Source: Stagnimonas sp. (GTDB lineage: Bacteria; Pseudomonadota; Gammaproteobacteria; Nevskiales; Nevskiaceae). From it: a stretch of 64,000 bases of DNA. A program made the position numbers and the translations under genes. The notes beneath the pieces were generated by a model. That model worked only from the letters and a program-made list of their open reading frames with translations, searched no databases and was not told where the DNA came from. Location of the stretch: positions 1 through 64,000 of the forward strand of contig JAUYNO010000094.1 of the NCBI GenBank assembly GCA_030696045.1, read 5' to 3'. Numbering within the stretch: position 1 is the stretch's first letter; every line of letters starts with the position of its first letter. Shown here in pieces: positions 38,001-44,772 of the stretch.

Positions 38001-38640
38001 AGACCAGGGTGGCGGGCGTCACGGTCAGGCCGGTCGAGCCACTCAGCCCCTGGAAACTGGCGCTGATGCTGGTGCTGCCCGGACCGGCCGCAGTGACGAC
38101 CCCCCGGCTGCCGGCGGTGTTGCTGACGGTGGCGACGGTGGTGCTGGACGAGACCCAGCTGGCGTTCGCAGTGACGTCCTGCACGCTCGCATCGGTGAAA
38201 GTCGCGGTGGCGAGGTAGGCGCGGGTGCTGCCCTTGGCCAGCGTCGAATTGGCCGGCGTCACCGCGACCGCAACCGGCGCGGCGGCGGTGACCGTCAGCG
38301 TGGTGCTGACCGACTGGCCCAGGTAGGACGCCGAGATCGTCACCGTGCCGGTCCTCAGGGTCTGCGCCAGGCCGCTGGCCGAGATGCTGACGGTGGCCGG
38401 GTTGCTGGACTGCCAGCTGACCTCGCCGCTGACATCGGCGGTGCTGTTGTTGGAATAGATCGCGGTCGCGCTGTACTGCTGCGAGGTGCCGAGCGGCTTG
38501 CTGGCCGCCGCCGGCGTGAGCTCGACGCCGTTCAGGCCAACTGCCTTGCTGCCGCCGCCGCAGGCGCTCAGGCCCAGGGCCATGAGGCCGCTCACCAGCA
38601 ACAGACGCAGGATTCCGAACGGCAAGGCAGAAGCTTTCAT
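35023..38640 (-). CDS. Lipoprotein of 13 tandem bacterial Ig-like (BIG2) domains
   Basis: This is a 1205-aa protein starting at the ATG at 38638-38640 (MKASALPFGILRLLL). The signal ends in the lipobox GLSAC. The longer track ORF adds 51 implausible residues before it. The whole mature part is 13 repeats of roughly 85-90 residues. Each starts I.VTP.N.S..KGT..QFTATG.YSD.S.QDLT and contains VTWSSS…A.ISNA.GSKGLA. This is the group 2 Ig-like fold found in intimin-type adhesins and other surface proteins. No enzymatic domain is visible. It is probably an elongated rod anchored in the outer membrane, with a role in adhesion or biofilm (inference). No clear ribosome-binding site precedes the ATG. Confidence 0.87.
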   Translation of the reverse strand: MKASALPFGILRLLLVSGLMALGLSACGGGSKAVGLNGVELTPAAASKPLGTSQQYSATAIYSNNSTADVSGEVSWQSSNPATVSISASGLAQTLRTGTVTISASYLGQSVSTTLTVTAAAPVAVAVTPANSTLAKGSTRAYLATATFTDASVQDVTANASWVSSSTTVATVSNTAGSRGVVTAAGPGSTSISASFQGLSGSTGLTVTPATLVSIQVTPSSSSSPKGTSKQFTATGIYTDSSTQNLTGSASWSSSNPALASISNASASKGLASALAEGAVSISASAGGVVGSTGLTVTAAVLTELQVTPTNASRPKGTSQQFAATGIYSDMSTQDLTSSVVWSSTAADVASISNASGSQGRASALAIGGTTIGAASGDISASTPFTVTPAVLTGLQITPANASVPKGSAQQFTATGTYSDLSAQDLTAAVTWSSSATGVASISNAAGSKGLASTPAVGSATIGAASGDISASTPFTVTAAVLSRIDVTPAEPSIPVGTTQQFTATGVYSDNGMQDLTASATWQSSDTAVLEISNSDGNQGFAVASVKGPATVSASYSGLSGSTLATVSDAALTSIEVSPANGKLAKGFKLQYTATGSFSDGSVADVSSQVTWSSTNTTAASISNADGSRGLATATSTPGTTNISATRGSVVGKTSLTVTNATLSSIIVEPPTPSVPKGLSRQLTATGSFSDGTTQDLSSQASWSSANTARVTVSDSAGSKGLVQAVDLGSATVTAAVGSTSGSTDVTVTAATLNSIAVTPPTTTKAKGTTEQYQADGTYSDGSVVNITASVTWSSSAAAVATISNAGGSKGLATAAGVGDATITAALGSVSGTASFTGTIAELVGIAVTPATPSIAAGRKQQFTATGTYTDGTHPDLTNSVTWSSDTPAVATISNAAGSKGLASSSQKGTSKIVATSGAVSSDAVTLTVTDAVPVSISITPANQTISNKSSLQYKATELFSDGSSSDQTGSVSWTSSDAAIATVSNATGSKGLANAVTVGGPITISATDTSLTPNIVGTTQLTVSPATLQSIKVTGKLVSLPAGYKVQYSAEGTYSDASKQDITTTVSWSTLNSSVATISNTAGSKGVVTTVAVGSTSVVANLSGVTGNAGVTVNTATLSSIAVTPDNPDMVGSATLQFTATATFSDGGKLDVTTQVTWGSDNEQSVSIGATTGLATGENFPGDAVISATKGAVTDQTTVNHTLF

Positions 38641-38840
38641 GATCGACACTCGTTGGTACCACGCGCGGCCCATTGTTCTGTCGGCCAGGACACCGCGATC
38701 ACCTGGCCGCCCCGACAGCTTTCCGCGCGAGAGCACGCAGCGCCGCGCCGAAGCATCACACCCTCGGCCGATTGTAAACGAGGCATTCTGCATTCAGAGC
38801 ACAGGCGCGCGACAAAAAAAACCTACCCGTGGCGGCCGTT

Positions 38841-39290
38841 TCAGCGCGCCGACCAGAACCACCACAGCAGGCCGACGCCGAGCAGGAACAGCAGCGCCGA
38901 CAGCCAGCGGCGCCGGCGCGGGAGGCGCTGCGGCGGCGCTGCGGCCGGCCGATAGTGATCCAACAGCAGCTGCAGATTGCGCCGGTTGCTGCGATAGGCG
39001 AAGTCGTAGAGATCGCCGAACACCGGCACCAGGCCGGCGACCGCGTCGAGGGCGACATTGCGGATCATGCGCAGCTTCAGCTCGCCGGGCGCGCCCATGC
39101 GGTGCGCCTCAATCACGACATAGCCGCCCATCAGCAGGCCGGCGAGGTCGCCGACGCCGGGGATCAGGCCGATCAGCGACTCCAGGCCGATGCGGAAGCG
39201 GGTACCGGGGATGCGGATCAATTCATCCAGCCAGTAGGCCAGGGTTTCGATCCGCTGCAGGTTGGGCGGCGTGGGCGGAGCCGGGGTCAT
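38841..39290 (-). CDS. DUF4112 membrane protein
   Basis: This 149-aa protein shows the DUF4112 core: LAYWLDELIRIPGTRFRIGL, then SLIGLIPGVGDLAGLLMGGYVV and NVALDAVAGLVPVFGDLYDF. The two GL(I/V)P(G/V)xGD motifs form a repeat typical of the family. A basic stretch precedes a C-terminal transmembrane helix (ALLFLLGVGLLWWFW). The function of the family is unknown. It is divergent from plsB across a 63-nt gap. A run of eight T residues lies just past its stop on the minus strand, but without a convincing stem. Confidence 0.88.
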   Translation of the reverse strand: MTPAPPTPPNLQRIETLAYWLDELIRIPGTRFRIGLESLIGLIPGVGDLAGLLMGGYVVIEAHRMGAPGELKLRMIRNVALDAVAGLVPVFGDLYDFAYRSNRRNLQLLLDHYRPAAAPPQRLPRRRRWLSALLFLLGVGLLWWFWSAR

Positions 39291-39353
39291 TGGGGTCGAA
39301 TGGGTGGCAGCAGCGTTAGACTGTGAGCCTATTCACAATAAATAAAAACGCCC

Positions 39354-41888
39354 ATGCGAATGCTCGCCGCTCTGAGCTACTGGCTGGCTTGGTGGCTGTA
39401 CCGGCCGATGCTGGCCCTGGTCAGCTTCAAGGTCACGCCGGAAAATCTTCAGGAGCGCCTGGGCTTGGACCCGGCGAAACCGTTGGTCTTCGTGCTGCCC
39501 ACCCGCAGCTGGATCGACCTGTTCGCGCTCGACAAGGTCTGCCGCCACTACGGCCTGCCGCGCCCGCAGCGCACCGGCGCCAGCCTGCCCACGGCAGGCC
39601 GCGCCGGCTGCGTCTACCTGCCGGCCCTGCTGGAAACCCGCGTGCGCACCACCGAGCTGTCGCAGGTGCTGCTCGATGTCGCGAAGGATTCGGCCTTCGA
39701 CATCCAGATCGTGCCGGTGTCGGTGTTCTGGGGCCGCGATCCGGGCTCCGAGAAGAGCCTGTGGAAGCTGCTGTTCGCCGACATCCCGCAGGCGGGCAGC
39801 GTCCGCAAGTTCTTCATCAGCCTGGTGAACTCGCGCAACATGCTGGCCAACTTCGCGCAGCCGGTATCGTTCCGCGCCCAGGTCGAGCAGGACCAGGACG
39901 CCGCCAAGGCGATCAAGAAGCTGATCCGCGCCCTGCACTTCCACTTCCTGCGTGCGCGTACCGCAGCGCTGGGGCCGGAGCTGCCGCCGCGCCGGATCAT
40001 GCTGGAGCGGGTGGTCAACTCCAAGCTGGTGCGGCGCGCCATCGAGCAGGAGTCCAAGGACAAGAGCCTGACCATCGAGCAGGCGCGCAAGCGCGCCCGC
40101 AAGCTGGCCGACGAGATCGGCGCCGACTACTCCAGCGCGGCGATCAACTTCCTCGAGCGCCTGCTGACCCTGTTCGTCTGGGAGCGGGTGTTCCGGGGCG
40201 TCGATGTGCAGAACCTCGACCGCGTGCGCGAGCTGGCGCAGAACCACGAGATCATCTACCTGCCCAGCCACCGCTCGCACGCGGACTACCTGCTGCTCTC
40301 GTACACGCTGTATCACCAGGGCCTGGTGCCGCCGCACATCGCCGCCGGCATCAACCTCAACTTCTGGCCGGTGGGCGGCCTGCTGCGCCGCTGCGGCGCC
40401 TTCTACATGCGCCGCAAGTTCGCCGGCGACCCGCTCTACACGGCGGTGTTCCGGGGCTATGTCGATGCCCTGATCGCCAAGGGTTACGCCATCGAGTTTT
40501 TCCCGGAGGGCGGCCGCAGCCGTACCGGCCGCCTGCTGACGCCGAAGACCGGCCTGCTGGCGATGGTGGTGGAGAGCGCCCTGCGCAGCCGCGCCCGACC
40601 GGTGATGATCGTTCCGGTCTACATCGGCTACGACAAGGTCTGGGAGGTCGGCAGCTACTTCAAGGAACTGAAGGGCGGCGGCAAGCAGAAGGAATCCGCC
40701 GAGGGCCTGCTGAAGGCCGGCAAGATCCTGACCAAGAGCCACGGCAAGGCCTATCTCAACTTTGGCGAGCCGATCGCGCTGCAGGCCTATGCCGACCAGC
40801 AGCTGCCGGACTGGCGCGAGCATTTCGGCGGTAGCGCCGAAACGCAGCCGGACAGCCGGCCGGAGGGCTATCCGGCGTTCGTGAAAGAGCTGGCCGAGGA
40901 GAACATGCGCCGCATCAACGCGGCGGCGGTGGCCAATCCCTGCGGCCTGTCGGCGGTGGCGCTGCTGGCCAGCCCGCGCGGCGCGGCCAGCGAGGACGAG
41001 ATTGTCGAGCAGATCGGCCATCTGGCCTGGCTGCTGAAGGGCGAGCCCTATTCGAAGCAGCTCTACATTCCGGACGCCAATCCGAAGACGGTGCTGGAGT
41101 GGGCGGCGCCGGTATCGCGCCTGCTGCGGGTGCCGCACCCCTGGGGCGATCTGGTCGGCTGCGCCAGCCGCGACGCGGTGCTGCTCACCTACAACCGCAA
41201 CAACATCCAGCACCTGTTTGCGTTTCCTTCCCTGATCGCCAGCCTGTTCCGCACCCGTGCGCGGCTGTCGGAAGACGCGGTGCTCACCGGCTGCCGCGCG
41301 CTCTACCCCTTCCTGCGCACCGAGTTCTTCCTGCACTGGCCGGCGGAGGAAATCGAGCCGGTGGCGCGGCGCACGCTGGAGGTCATGGTCAATCTGGGCC
41401 TGCTACGCCGCGATGGCGACGATCTCTGGCGGCCGGACGTGACCTCGAAGGCCTTCTCCACCTTGGCCATGCTCGGTCGCATTCTGGGCGAAACCCTGGA
41501 GCGCTACGGCATGACGGCGCTGCTGCTGGCCGAGGAACGCAAGACCCCGCAGAACCTGCTGCGCAGCAAGTTCGAGCAGGACTGCCGCCTGCTCGCCGAG
41601 CGCATGGCCGTGCTCACCGGCCGCGACGCACCGGAGTTCTTCGACCCGGCGCTGTTCAAGGGATATCTCAACACCCTGATCGGCATCGGCCTGGTCACCG
41701 AGCAGGGCCACGGCGAAGGCGAAAAGCTGCTGACGGTGGACGCCCGCATTGATCGCATCGCCGAACGCTCGCTGGAACTTCTGTCCGACGAGAGCCGTCA
41801 GACCCTGCTACAGCTGCTGTCCCGGCGACGGGATACCACGCTCACCGGCGGCGAGCCGGCGGCCGACAGCCCGCCGTCCTCCCCTTGA
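39354..41888 (+). CDS. plsB: Glycerol-3-phosphate 1-O-acyltransferase PlsB
   Basis: This 844-aa enzyme carries all acyltransferase blocks: HRSHADY (block I, near residue 306, catalytic HX4D), GAFYMRR (block II), FFPEGGRSRTGR (block III, near residue 382) and VPVYIGYD (block IV). Length matches the long PlsB form rather than PlsY. It acylates glycerol 3-phosphate at position 1 with acyl-ACP or acyl-CoA, the first step of phospholipid synthesis, at the inner membrane. No Shine-Dalgarno sequence is seen before the ATG (AAATAAAAACGCCCATG), and a second ATG lies two codons later. The stop codon is 12 nt upstream of the -10-like box assigned to the next gene. Confidence 0.95.
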   Translation: MRMLAALSYWLAWWLYRPMLALVSFKVTPENLQERLGLDPAKPLVFVLPTRSWIDLFALDKVCRHYGLPRPQRTGASLPTAGRAGCVYLPALLETRVRTTELSQVLLDVAKDSAFDIQIVPVSVFWGRDPGSEKSLWKLLFADIPQAGSVRKFFISLVNSRNMLANFAQPVSFRAQVEQDQDAAKAIKKLIRALHFHFLRARTAALGPELPPRRIMLERVVNSKLVRRAIEQESKDKSLTIEQARKRARKLADEIGADYSSAAINFLERLLTLFVWERVFRGVDVQNLDRVRELAQNHEIIYLPSHRSHADYLLLSYTLYHQGLVPPHIAAGINLNFWPVGGLLRRCGAFYMRRKFAGDPLYTAVFRGYVDALIAKGYAIEFFPEGGRSRTGRLLTPKTGLLAMVVESALRSRARPVMIVPVYIGYDKVWEVGSYFKELKGGGKQKESAEGLLKAGKILTKSHGKAYLNFGEPIALQAYADQQLPDWREHFGGSAETQPDSRPEGYPAFVKELAEENMRRINAAAVANPCGLSAVALLASPRGAASEDEIVEQIGHLAWLLKGEPYSKQLYIPDANPKTVLEWAAPVSRLLRVPHPWGDLVGCASRDAVLLTYNRNNIQHLFAFPSLIASLFRTRARLSEDAVLTGCRALYPFLRTEFFLHWPAEEIEPVARRTLEVMVNLGLLRRDGDDLWRPDVTSKAFSTLAMLGRILGETLERYGMTALLLAEERKTPQNLLRSKFEQDCRLLAERMAVLTGRDAPEFFDPALFKGYLNTLIGIGLVTEQGHGEGEKLLTVDARIDRIAERSLELLSDESRQTLLQLLSRRRDTTLTGGEPAADSPPSSP

Positions 41889-41900
41889 CAGCAGCCTCGT

Positions 41901-41906
41901 TATAAT
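41901..41906 (+). promoter_or_regulatory. Consensus -10 box upstream of the FKBP gene
   Basis: A perfect TATAAT lies 66 nt before the FKBP start. The TTGACA at 41885-41890 is only 10 nt upstream, too close for a sigma-70 -35, and it overlaps the plsB stop. The true -35 must be weak. Assignment rests on the -10 match alone. Confidence 0.5.
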
Positions 41907-41972
41907 TCCGCGCCGCAGAAAAGCTCTCATTCTCGACGCGCCAGCCGGCGCGCCCATTTCCACCGGGACTCC

Positions 41973-42719
41973 ATGTCCACGTTCAATCGCACCCTGCTGG
42001 CCGTCGCCGTCGCCAGCCTCGCCCTCGCCGCCTGCCAGAAGAAAGAGGCCGCTCCGGCCATCACCAAGGCCGAGGAGCTGACCACCGACGCGCAGAAGTT
42101 CGGCTACGCCATCGGCGTCGACCTCGCCCGTTCGCTGCAGCCGGTGAAGGACGACGTCGACATCAAGGCCCTGGAAGCCGGCCTCGACACCGTGTTCTCC
42201 GGCGGCACCTCGGTGCTGGACGACGCCGCCCGCGAGCAGATCAAGAACTCGGTCGCCGAAAAGCTGCAGAAGAAGCAGCTGGAAGAGCGCACCGCCGCCG
42301 CCAGCAAGTCGAAGGAAGAAGGCGACAAGTTCCTGGCCGAGAACGCCAAGAAGGCCGGCGTCAAGACCACCGCCACCGGCCTGCAGTACGAAGTGCTGAC
42401 CGAAGGCAAGGGCGCCGCCCCCAAGGCCACCGACACCGTCACCGTGCACTACAAGGGCACGCTGCTGAACGGCGAGACCTTCGACAGCAGCTACGACCGC
42501 GGCCAGCCGGTCAGCTTCCCGCTGCAGAACGTCATCCCGGGCTGGACCGAAGGCCTGCAGCTGATGCAGCCGGGCGCCAAGTACAAGTTCGTGATCCCGG
42601 CCAACCTCGCCTACGGCGAGCGTGGCGCCGGCGTGAAGATCGGCCCCAACGCCACCCTGGTGTTCGAGGTCGAGCTGCTGTCGATCGGCGAAGCCAAGCC
42701 GGCAGCCGCCAAGAAGTAA
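41973..42719 (+). CDS. FKBP-type peptidyl-prolyl isomerase, Mip/FkpA-like lipoprotein
   Basis: This 248-aa protein has a lipoprotein signal (SLALAACQKK). A helical dimerisation domain follows (YAIGVDLARSLQ… to FLAENAKKAGVKTTATGLQY). The C-terminal FKBP domain has VTVHYKGTLLNGETFDSSYDRG, VIPGWTEGLQLM and IPANLAYGERG. The layout equals that of Mip and FkpA, which are dimeric folding catalysts of the envelope. Typical FKBP active-site residues (Tyr in HYKG, Asp in FDSSYDR, Trp in GWTEG) are present. It has its own -10 box and terminator, so it is probably monocistronic. Confidence 0.94.
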   Translation: MSTFNRTLLAVAVASLALAACQKKEAAPAITKAEELTTDAQKFGYAIGVDLARSLQPVKDDVDIKALEAGLDTVFSGGTSVLDDAAREQIKNSVAEKLQKKQLEERTAAASKSKEEGDKFLAENAKKAGVKTTATGLQYEVLTEGKGAAPKATDTVTVHYKGTLLNGETFDSSYDRGQPVSFPLQNVIPGWTEGLQLMQPGAKYKFVIPANLAYGERGAGVKIGPNATLVFEVELLSIGEAKPAAAKK

Positions 42720-42735
42720 GCCTCGGCGGTTCAGC

Positions 42736-42765
42736 AAAAAGGGCGGCCACTGGCCGCCCTTTTTC
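42736..42765 (+). terminator. Rho-independent terminator of the FKBP gene
   Basis: AAAAAGGGCGGCC-ACT-GGCCGCCCTTTTT is a perfect 8-bp stem with a T5 tract, 17 nt after the FKBP stop. The A tract on the other side could let it serve the convergent DUF4124 gene as well. Confidence 0.9.
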
Positions 42766-42797
42766 ATTGCCCCGGTCGAACCGGCGGCATCGCAGCC

Positions 42798-43229
42798 TCA
42801 GTTGCCGCAGGCCTTGCCCAACTCGACCTGGGCCTTGTCGAGGCGCTCCTGGAACTCCTCATCGGTCATCCGCGCCAGCGAGCCATCGGGCTGCGCGACA
42901 CCGAGCCGGCGCGCGGTCTTTTCTTCCAGATGGCTCACCCGCTCGCGCGCCTCGGTGCAGCGCTTGGCCTTGGCTTCGCGCTCAACCTTGTCGTCGACCT
43001 TGGGCGCGGCCGGAGTCGCCAGTGCCGTGGCCGGCTTGGGCGCGGCGGCCGCAGGCGGCGCCGGTGATGGCGTCGCGGGCACGACGCTTATTGACGTCTC
43101 TTCGGCGCCGACGTCCGGTGGCGGCGTCTGGCTGTAGTGCACCTGGCCACGGGCGTCGACCCAGCGGTAGACCTTGGCCTCGGCCAGCACGGGCAAAGCA
43201 AGCAGGATGAGCAGGAGTGCGCGATTCAT
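42798..43229 (-). CDS. DUF4124 periplasmic protein
   Basis: This 143-aa protein starts at the ATG at 43227-43229 (MNRALLLILLALPVLAEA), which gives a clean signal peptide cleaved near AEA. The mature N-terminus KVYRWVDARGQVHYSQTPPP is the DUF4124 signature (YxWxDxxGxxHYSxxPP). An Ala/Pro-rich linker follows, then a charged helical tail with two Cys residues in total (KRCTEARERV and GKACGN). The family is common in gammaproteobacteria and has no established function. Confidence 0.85.
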   Translation of the reverse strand: MNRALLLILLALPVLAEAKVYRWVDARGQVHYSQTPPPDVGAEETSISVVPATPSPAPPAAAAPKPATALATPAAPKVDDKVEREAKAKRCTEARERVSHLEEKTARRLGVAQPDGSLARMTDEEFQERLDKAQVELGKACGN

Positions 43230-43248
43230 GCCCCTGAGTCTAGCGCGC

Positions 43249-43290
43249 AAAAAAGAGGGCGGCTCTGCACGCTGTCAGGCCGCCCTTCCT
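43249..43290 (-). terminator. Terminator of the DUF1329 gene
   Basis: On the minus strand, AAGGGCGGC and GCCGCCCTCTTTTTTG form a stem with a loop of about 14 nt, followed by a T6 tract. It lies directly beyond the stop at 43306. Confidence 0.75.
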
Positions 43291-43305
43291 CCACACCCCA
43301 AATCG

Positions 43306-44673
43306 TTACTTCGTCGCCTGCTTGGACACGTTGGCGGGATCGAAGAAGCCCACATCGTAATCCTTCTGCAGTGTCTCCGGTTCCTCGTTGTTCATCGACA
43401 GCGTGAGGTAGCGGCCGGACTGCAGGTCATACACCGTCTCGATGGCATAGCCCGGCGCCAGTTGCTCGCGCGGGCCATCGTAGGCCTGCACGAACTGACC
43501 TTCCTGCACTCGCCAGAGCGAGCCGCGGGCATCGAAATTGTCGACCGCCAGGATCTGCCAGCTGTCCTCGTCAATGTAGAACATGCGCTTCTTGTAGACG
43601 TGCGTGGTCGAGGGCCGGACATTGGCCTCCACCACCCAGACCCGGTGCAGCTCGTAGCGCGACAGGTCCTGATTGAGGTGCCCCTTCCGCAGGAAGTCCT
43701 TGTACTTGACCTTGTCGGAATGGATCTCGTAGGCGTTGTAGGCGACGTAGATCTCCTTCTTGCCGATCAGCTTCCAGCTGTAGCGATCCGTGGCGCCGTT
43801 GTACATGTCGAACTGGTCGTTGGTGCGCAGACCATCCGCCCCGGTACCGGGGTTGTCGTAGCCGACATTGGGCGCTCGCCGCAGACGGCGCTGGCCGGGG
43901 TTGTACTGCCAGGCCCGGCGCGGCTCGTTGACCTGATCCATGGTCTCGTGCACCAGGGTGATCAGGCCGGCCAGACGCGGCGGCGACGTGATGGTCTGCA
44001 GAAAGTAGATGCCGACGTTGTTGAGCTGCTCCGGGCTCAGCGTCCGCGAGCCGTACAAGAACTTCACCTGCTCGCGAATCTTGACCAGGTTGTAATCACC
44101 GCCAGCGGTCACCGCTGCCTGGATGTTCCAGCGGTCGGCGCCGACGCCGCGATAGCGCAGCTTGTGATTCCAGATCGGGTCGTTGCCGGTCTTCGGAATC
44201 GGAAAGGGAATTCCCAGCACGGCACCCTTGACGGTTTCACCGCCGTTGCTGACCTCGGCCTCGAGCGCGTTCTTGTAGGTCGCCGCGTAAACGAAGTCCG
44301 GATACGCGGCGGTGCGGCGCGCCGGAAAGACGTTCATCTTGTAGCTGTCGGGAAACTTCGCGAACAGAGCCTTCTGCCCGTCGGTCAGCCTGGTCTTGTA
44401 CTGATCCAGATTGGCCTTGGTGATGGAGAACTTCGGCTTGTCGTCCGGGAAGGGATTGCACAGGCGCTTGCCGGGCCCGCCATAACAGGCAGGCGGCTGC
44501 GTCAAGCCACCCTCCCACTTGGGAATGCTGCCGTCCTTGTTACCGGCACGCTCGGCGCCCACCGGTGTCAGCTCGGCCTTGAGCTTGTCGGCCTCGGCCG
44601 GCGACACCTTGGCCTGCACGGGAAGGCTGGCCACGACACAGGCCAGCGCCAGCAACAGCGCGCGTTTCTTCAT
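43306..44673 (-). CDS. DUF1329 outer-membrane lipid-trafficking-like protein
   Basis: This 455-aa protein has a cleavable signal (MKKRALLLALACVVASLPVQA) and an intact DUF1329 body. Visible family features are ELTPVGAERAGNKDGSIPKWEGG near the N-terminus, FPARRTAAYPDFVYAATYKNA, and RRAPNVGYDNPGTGADGL. DUF1329 proteins are predicted LolB-like folds found in the cell envelope, often near hydrocarbon or lipid metabolism genes. Their molecular function is not settled. A GGAGGA ribosome site lies 3 nt before the ATG. A good terminator follows, so it is probably transcribed alone. Confidence 0.92.
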   Translation of the reverse strand: MKKRALLLALACVVASLPVQAKVSPAEADKLKAELTPVGAERAGNKDGSIPKWEGGLTQPPACYGGPGKRLCNPFPDDKPKFSITKANLDQYKTRLTDGQKALFAKFPDSYKMNVFPARRTAAYPDFVYAATYKNALEAEVSNGGETVKGAVLGIPFPIPKTGNDPIWNHKLRYRGVGADRWNIQAAVTAGGDYNLVKIREQVKFLYGSRTLSPEQLNNVGIYFLQTITSPPRLAGLITLVHETMDQVNEPRRAWQYNPGQRRLRRAPNVGYDNPGTGADGLRTNDQFDMYNGATDRYSWKLIGKKEIYVAYNAYEIHSDKVKYKDFLRKGHLNQDLSRYELHRVWVVEANVRPSTTHVYKKRMFYIDEDSWQILAVDNFDARGSLWRVQEGQFVQAYDGPREQLAPGYAIETVYDLQSGRYLTLSMNNEEPETLQKDYDVGFFDPANVSKQATK

Positions 44674-44772
44674 CTCTCCTCCGAAAGCTTTATTTGTGCC
44701 GCGACCTTAGCGCAGACCTGACATCCGTGCCAGATCGAAGCCCCGGTGAAATCAGCCTAAAGGGCTGCGCGC

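Noticed and set aside
39333-41336. Minus-strand ORF of 667 aa
   Set aside because: It is antisense to plsB, which has all catalytic blocks.
41885-41890. TTGACA as a -35 box for the FKBP gene
   Set aside because: It is only 10 nt from TATAAT and overlaps the plsB stop; sigma-70 spacing is about 17 nt.
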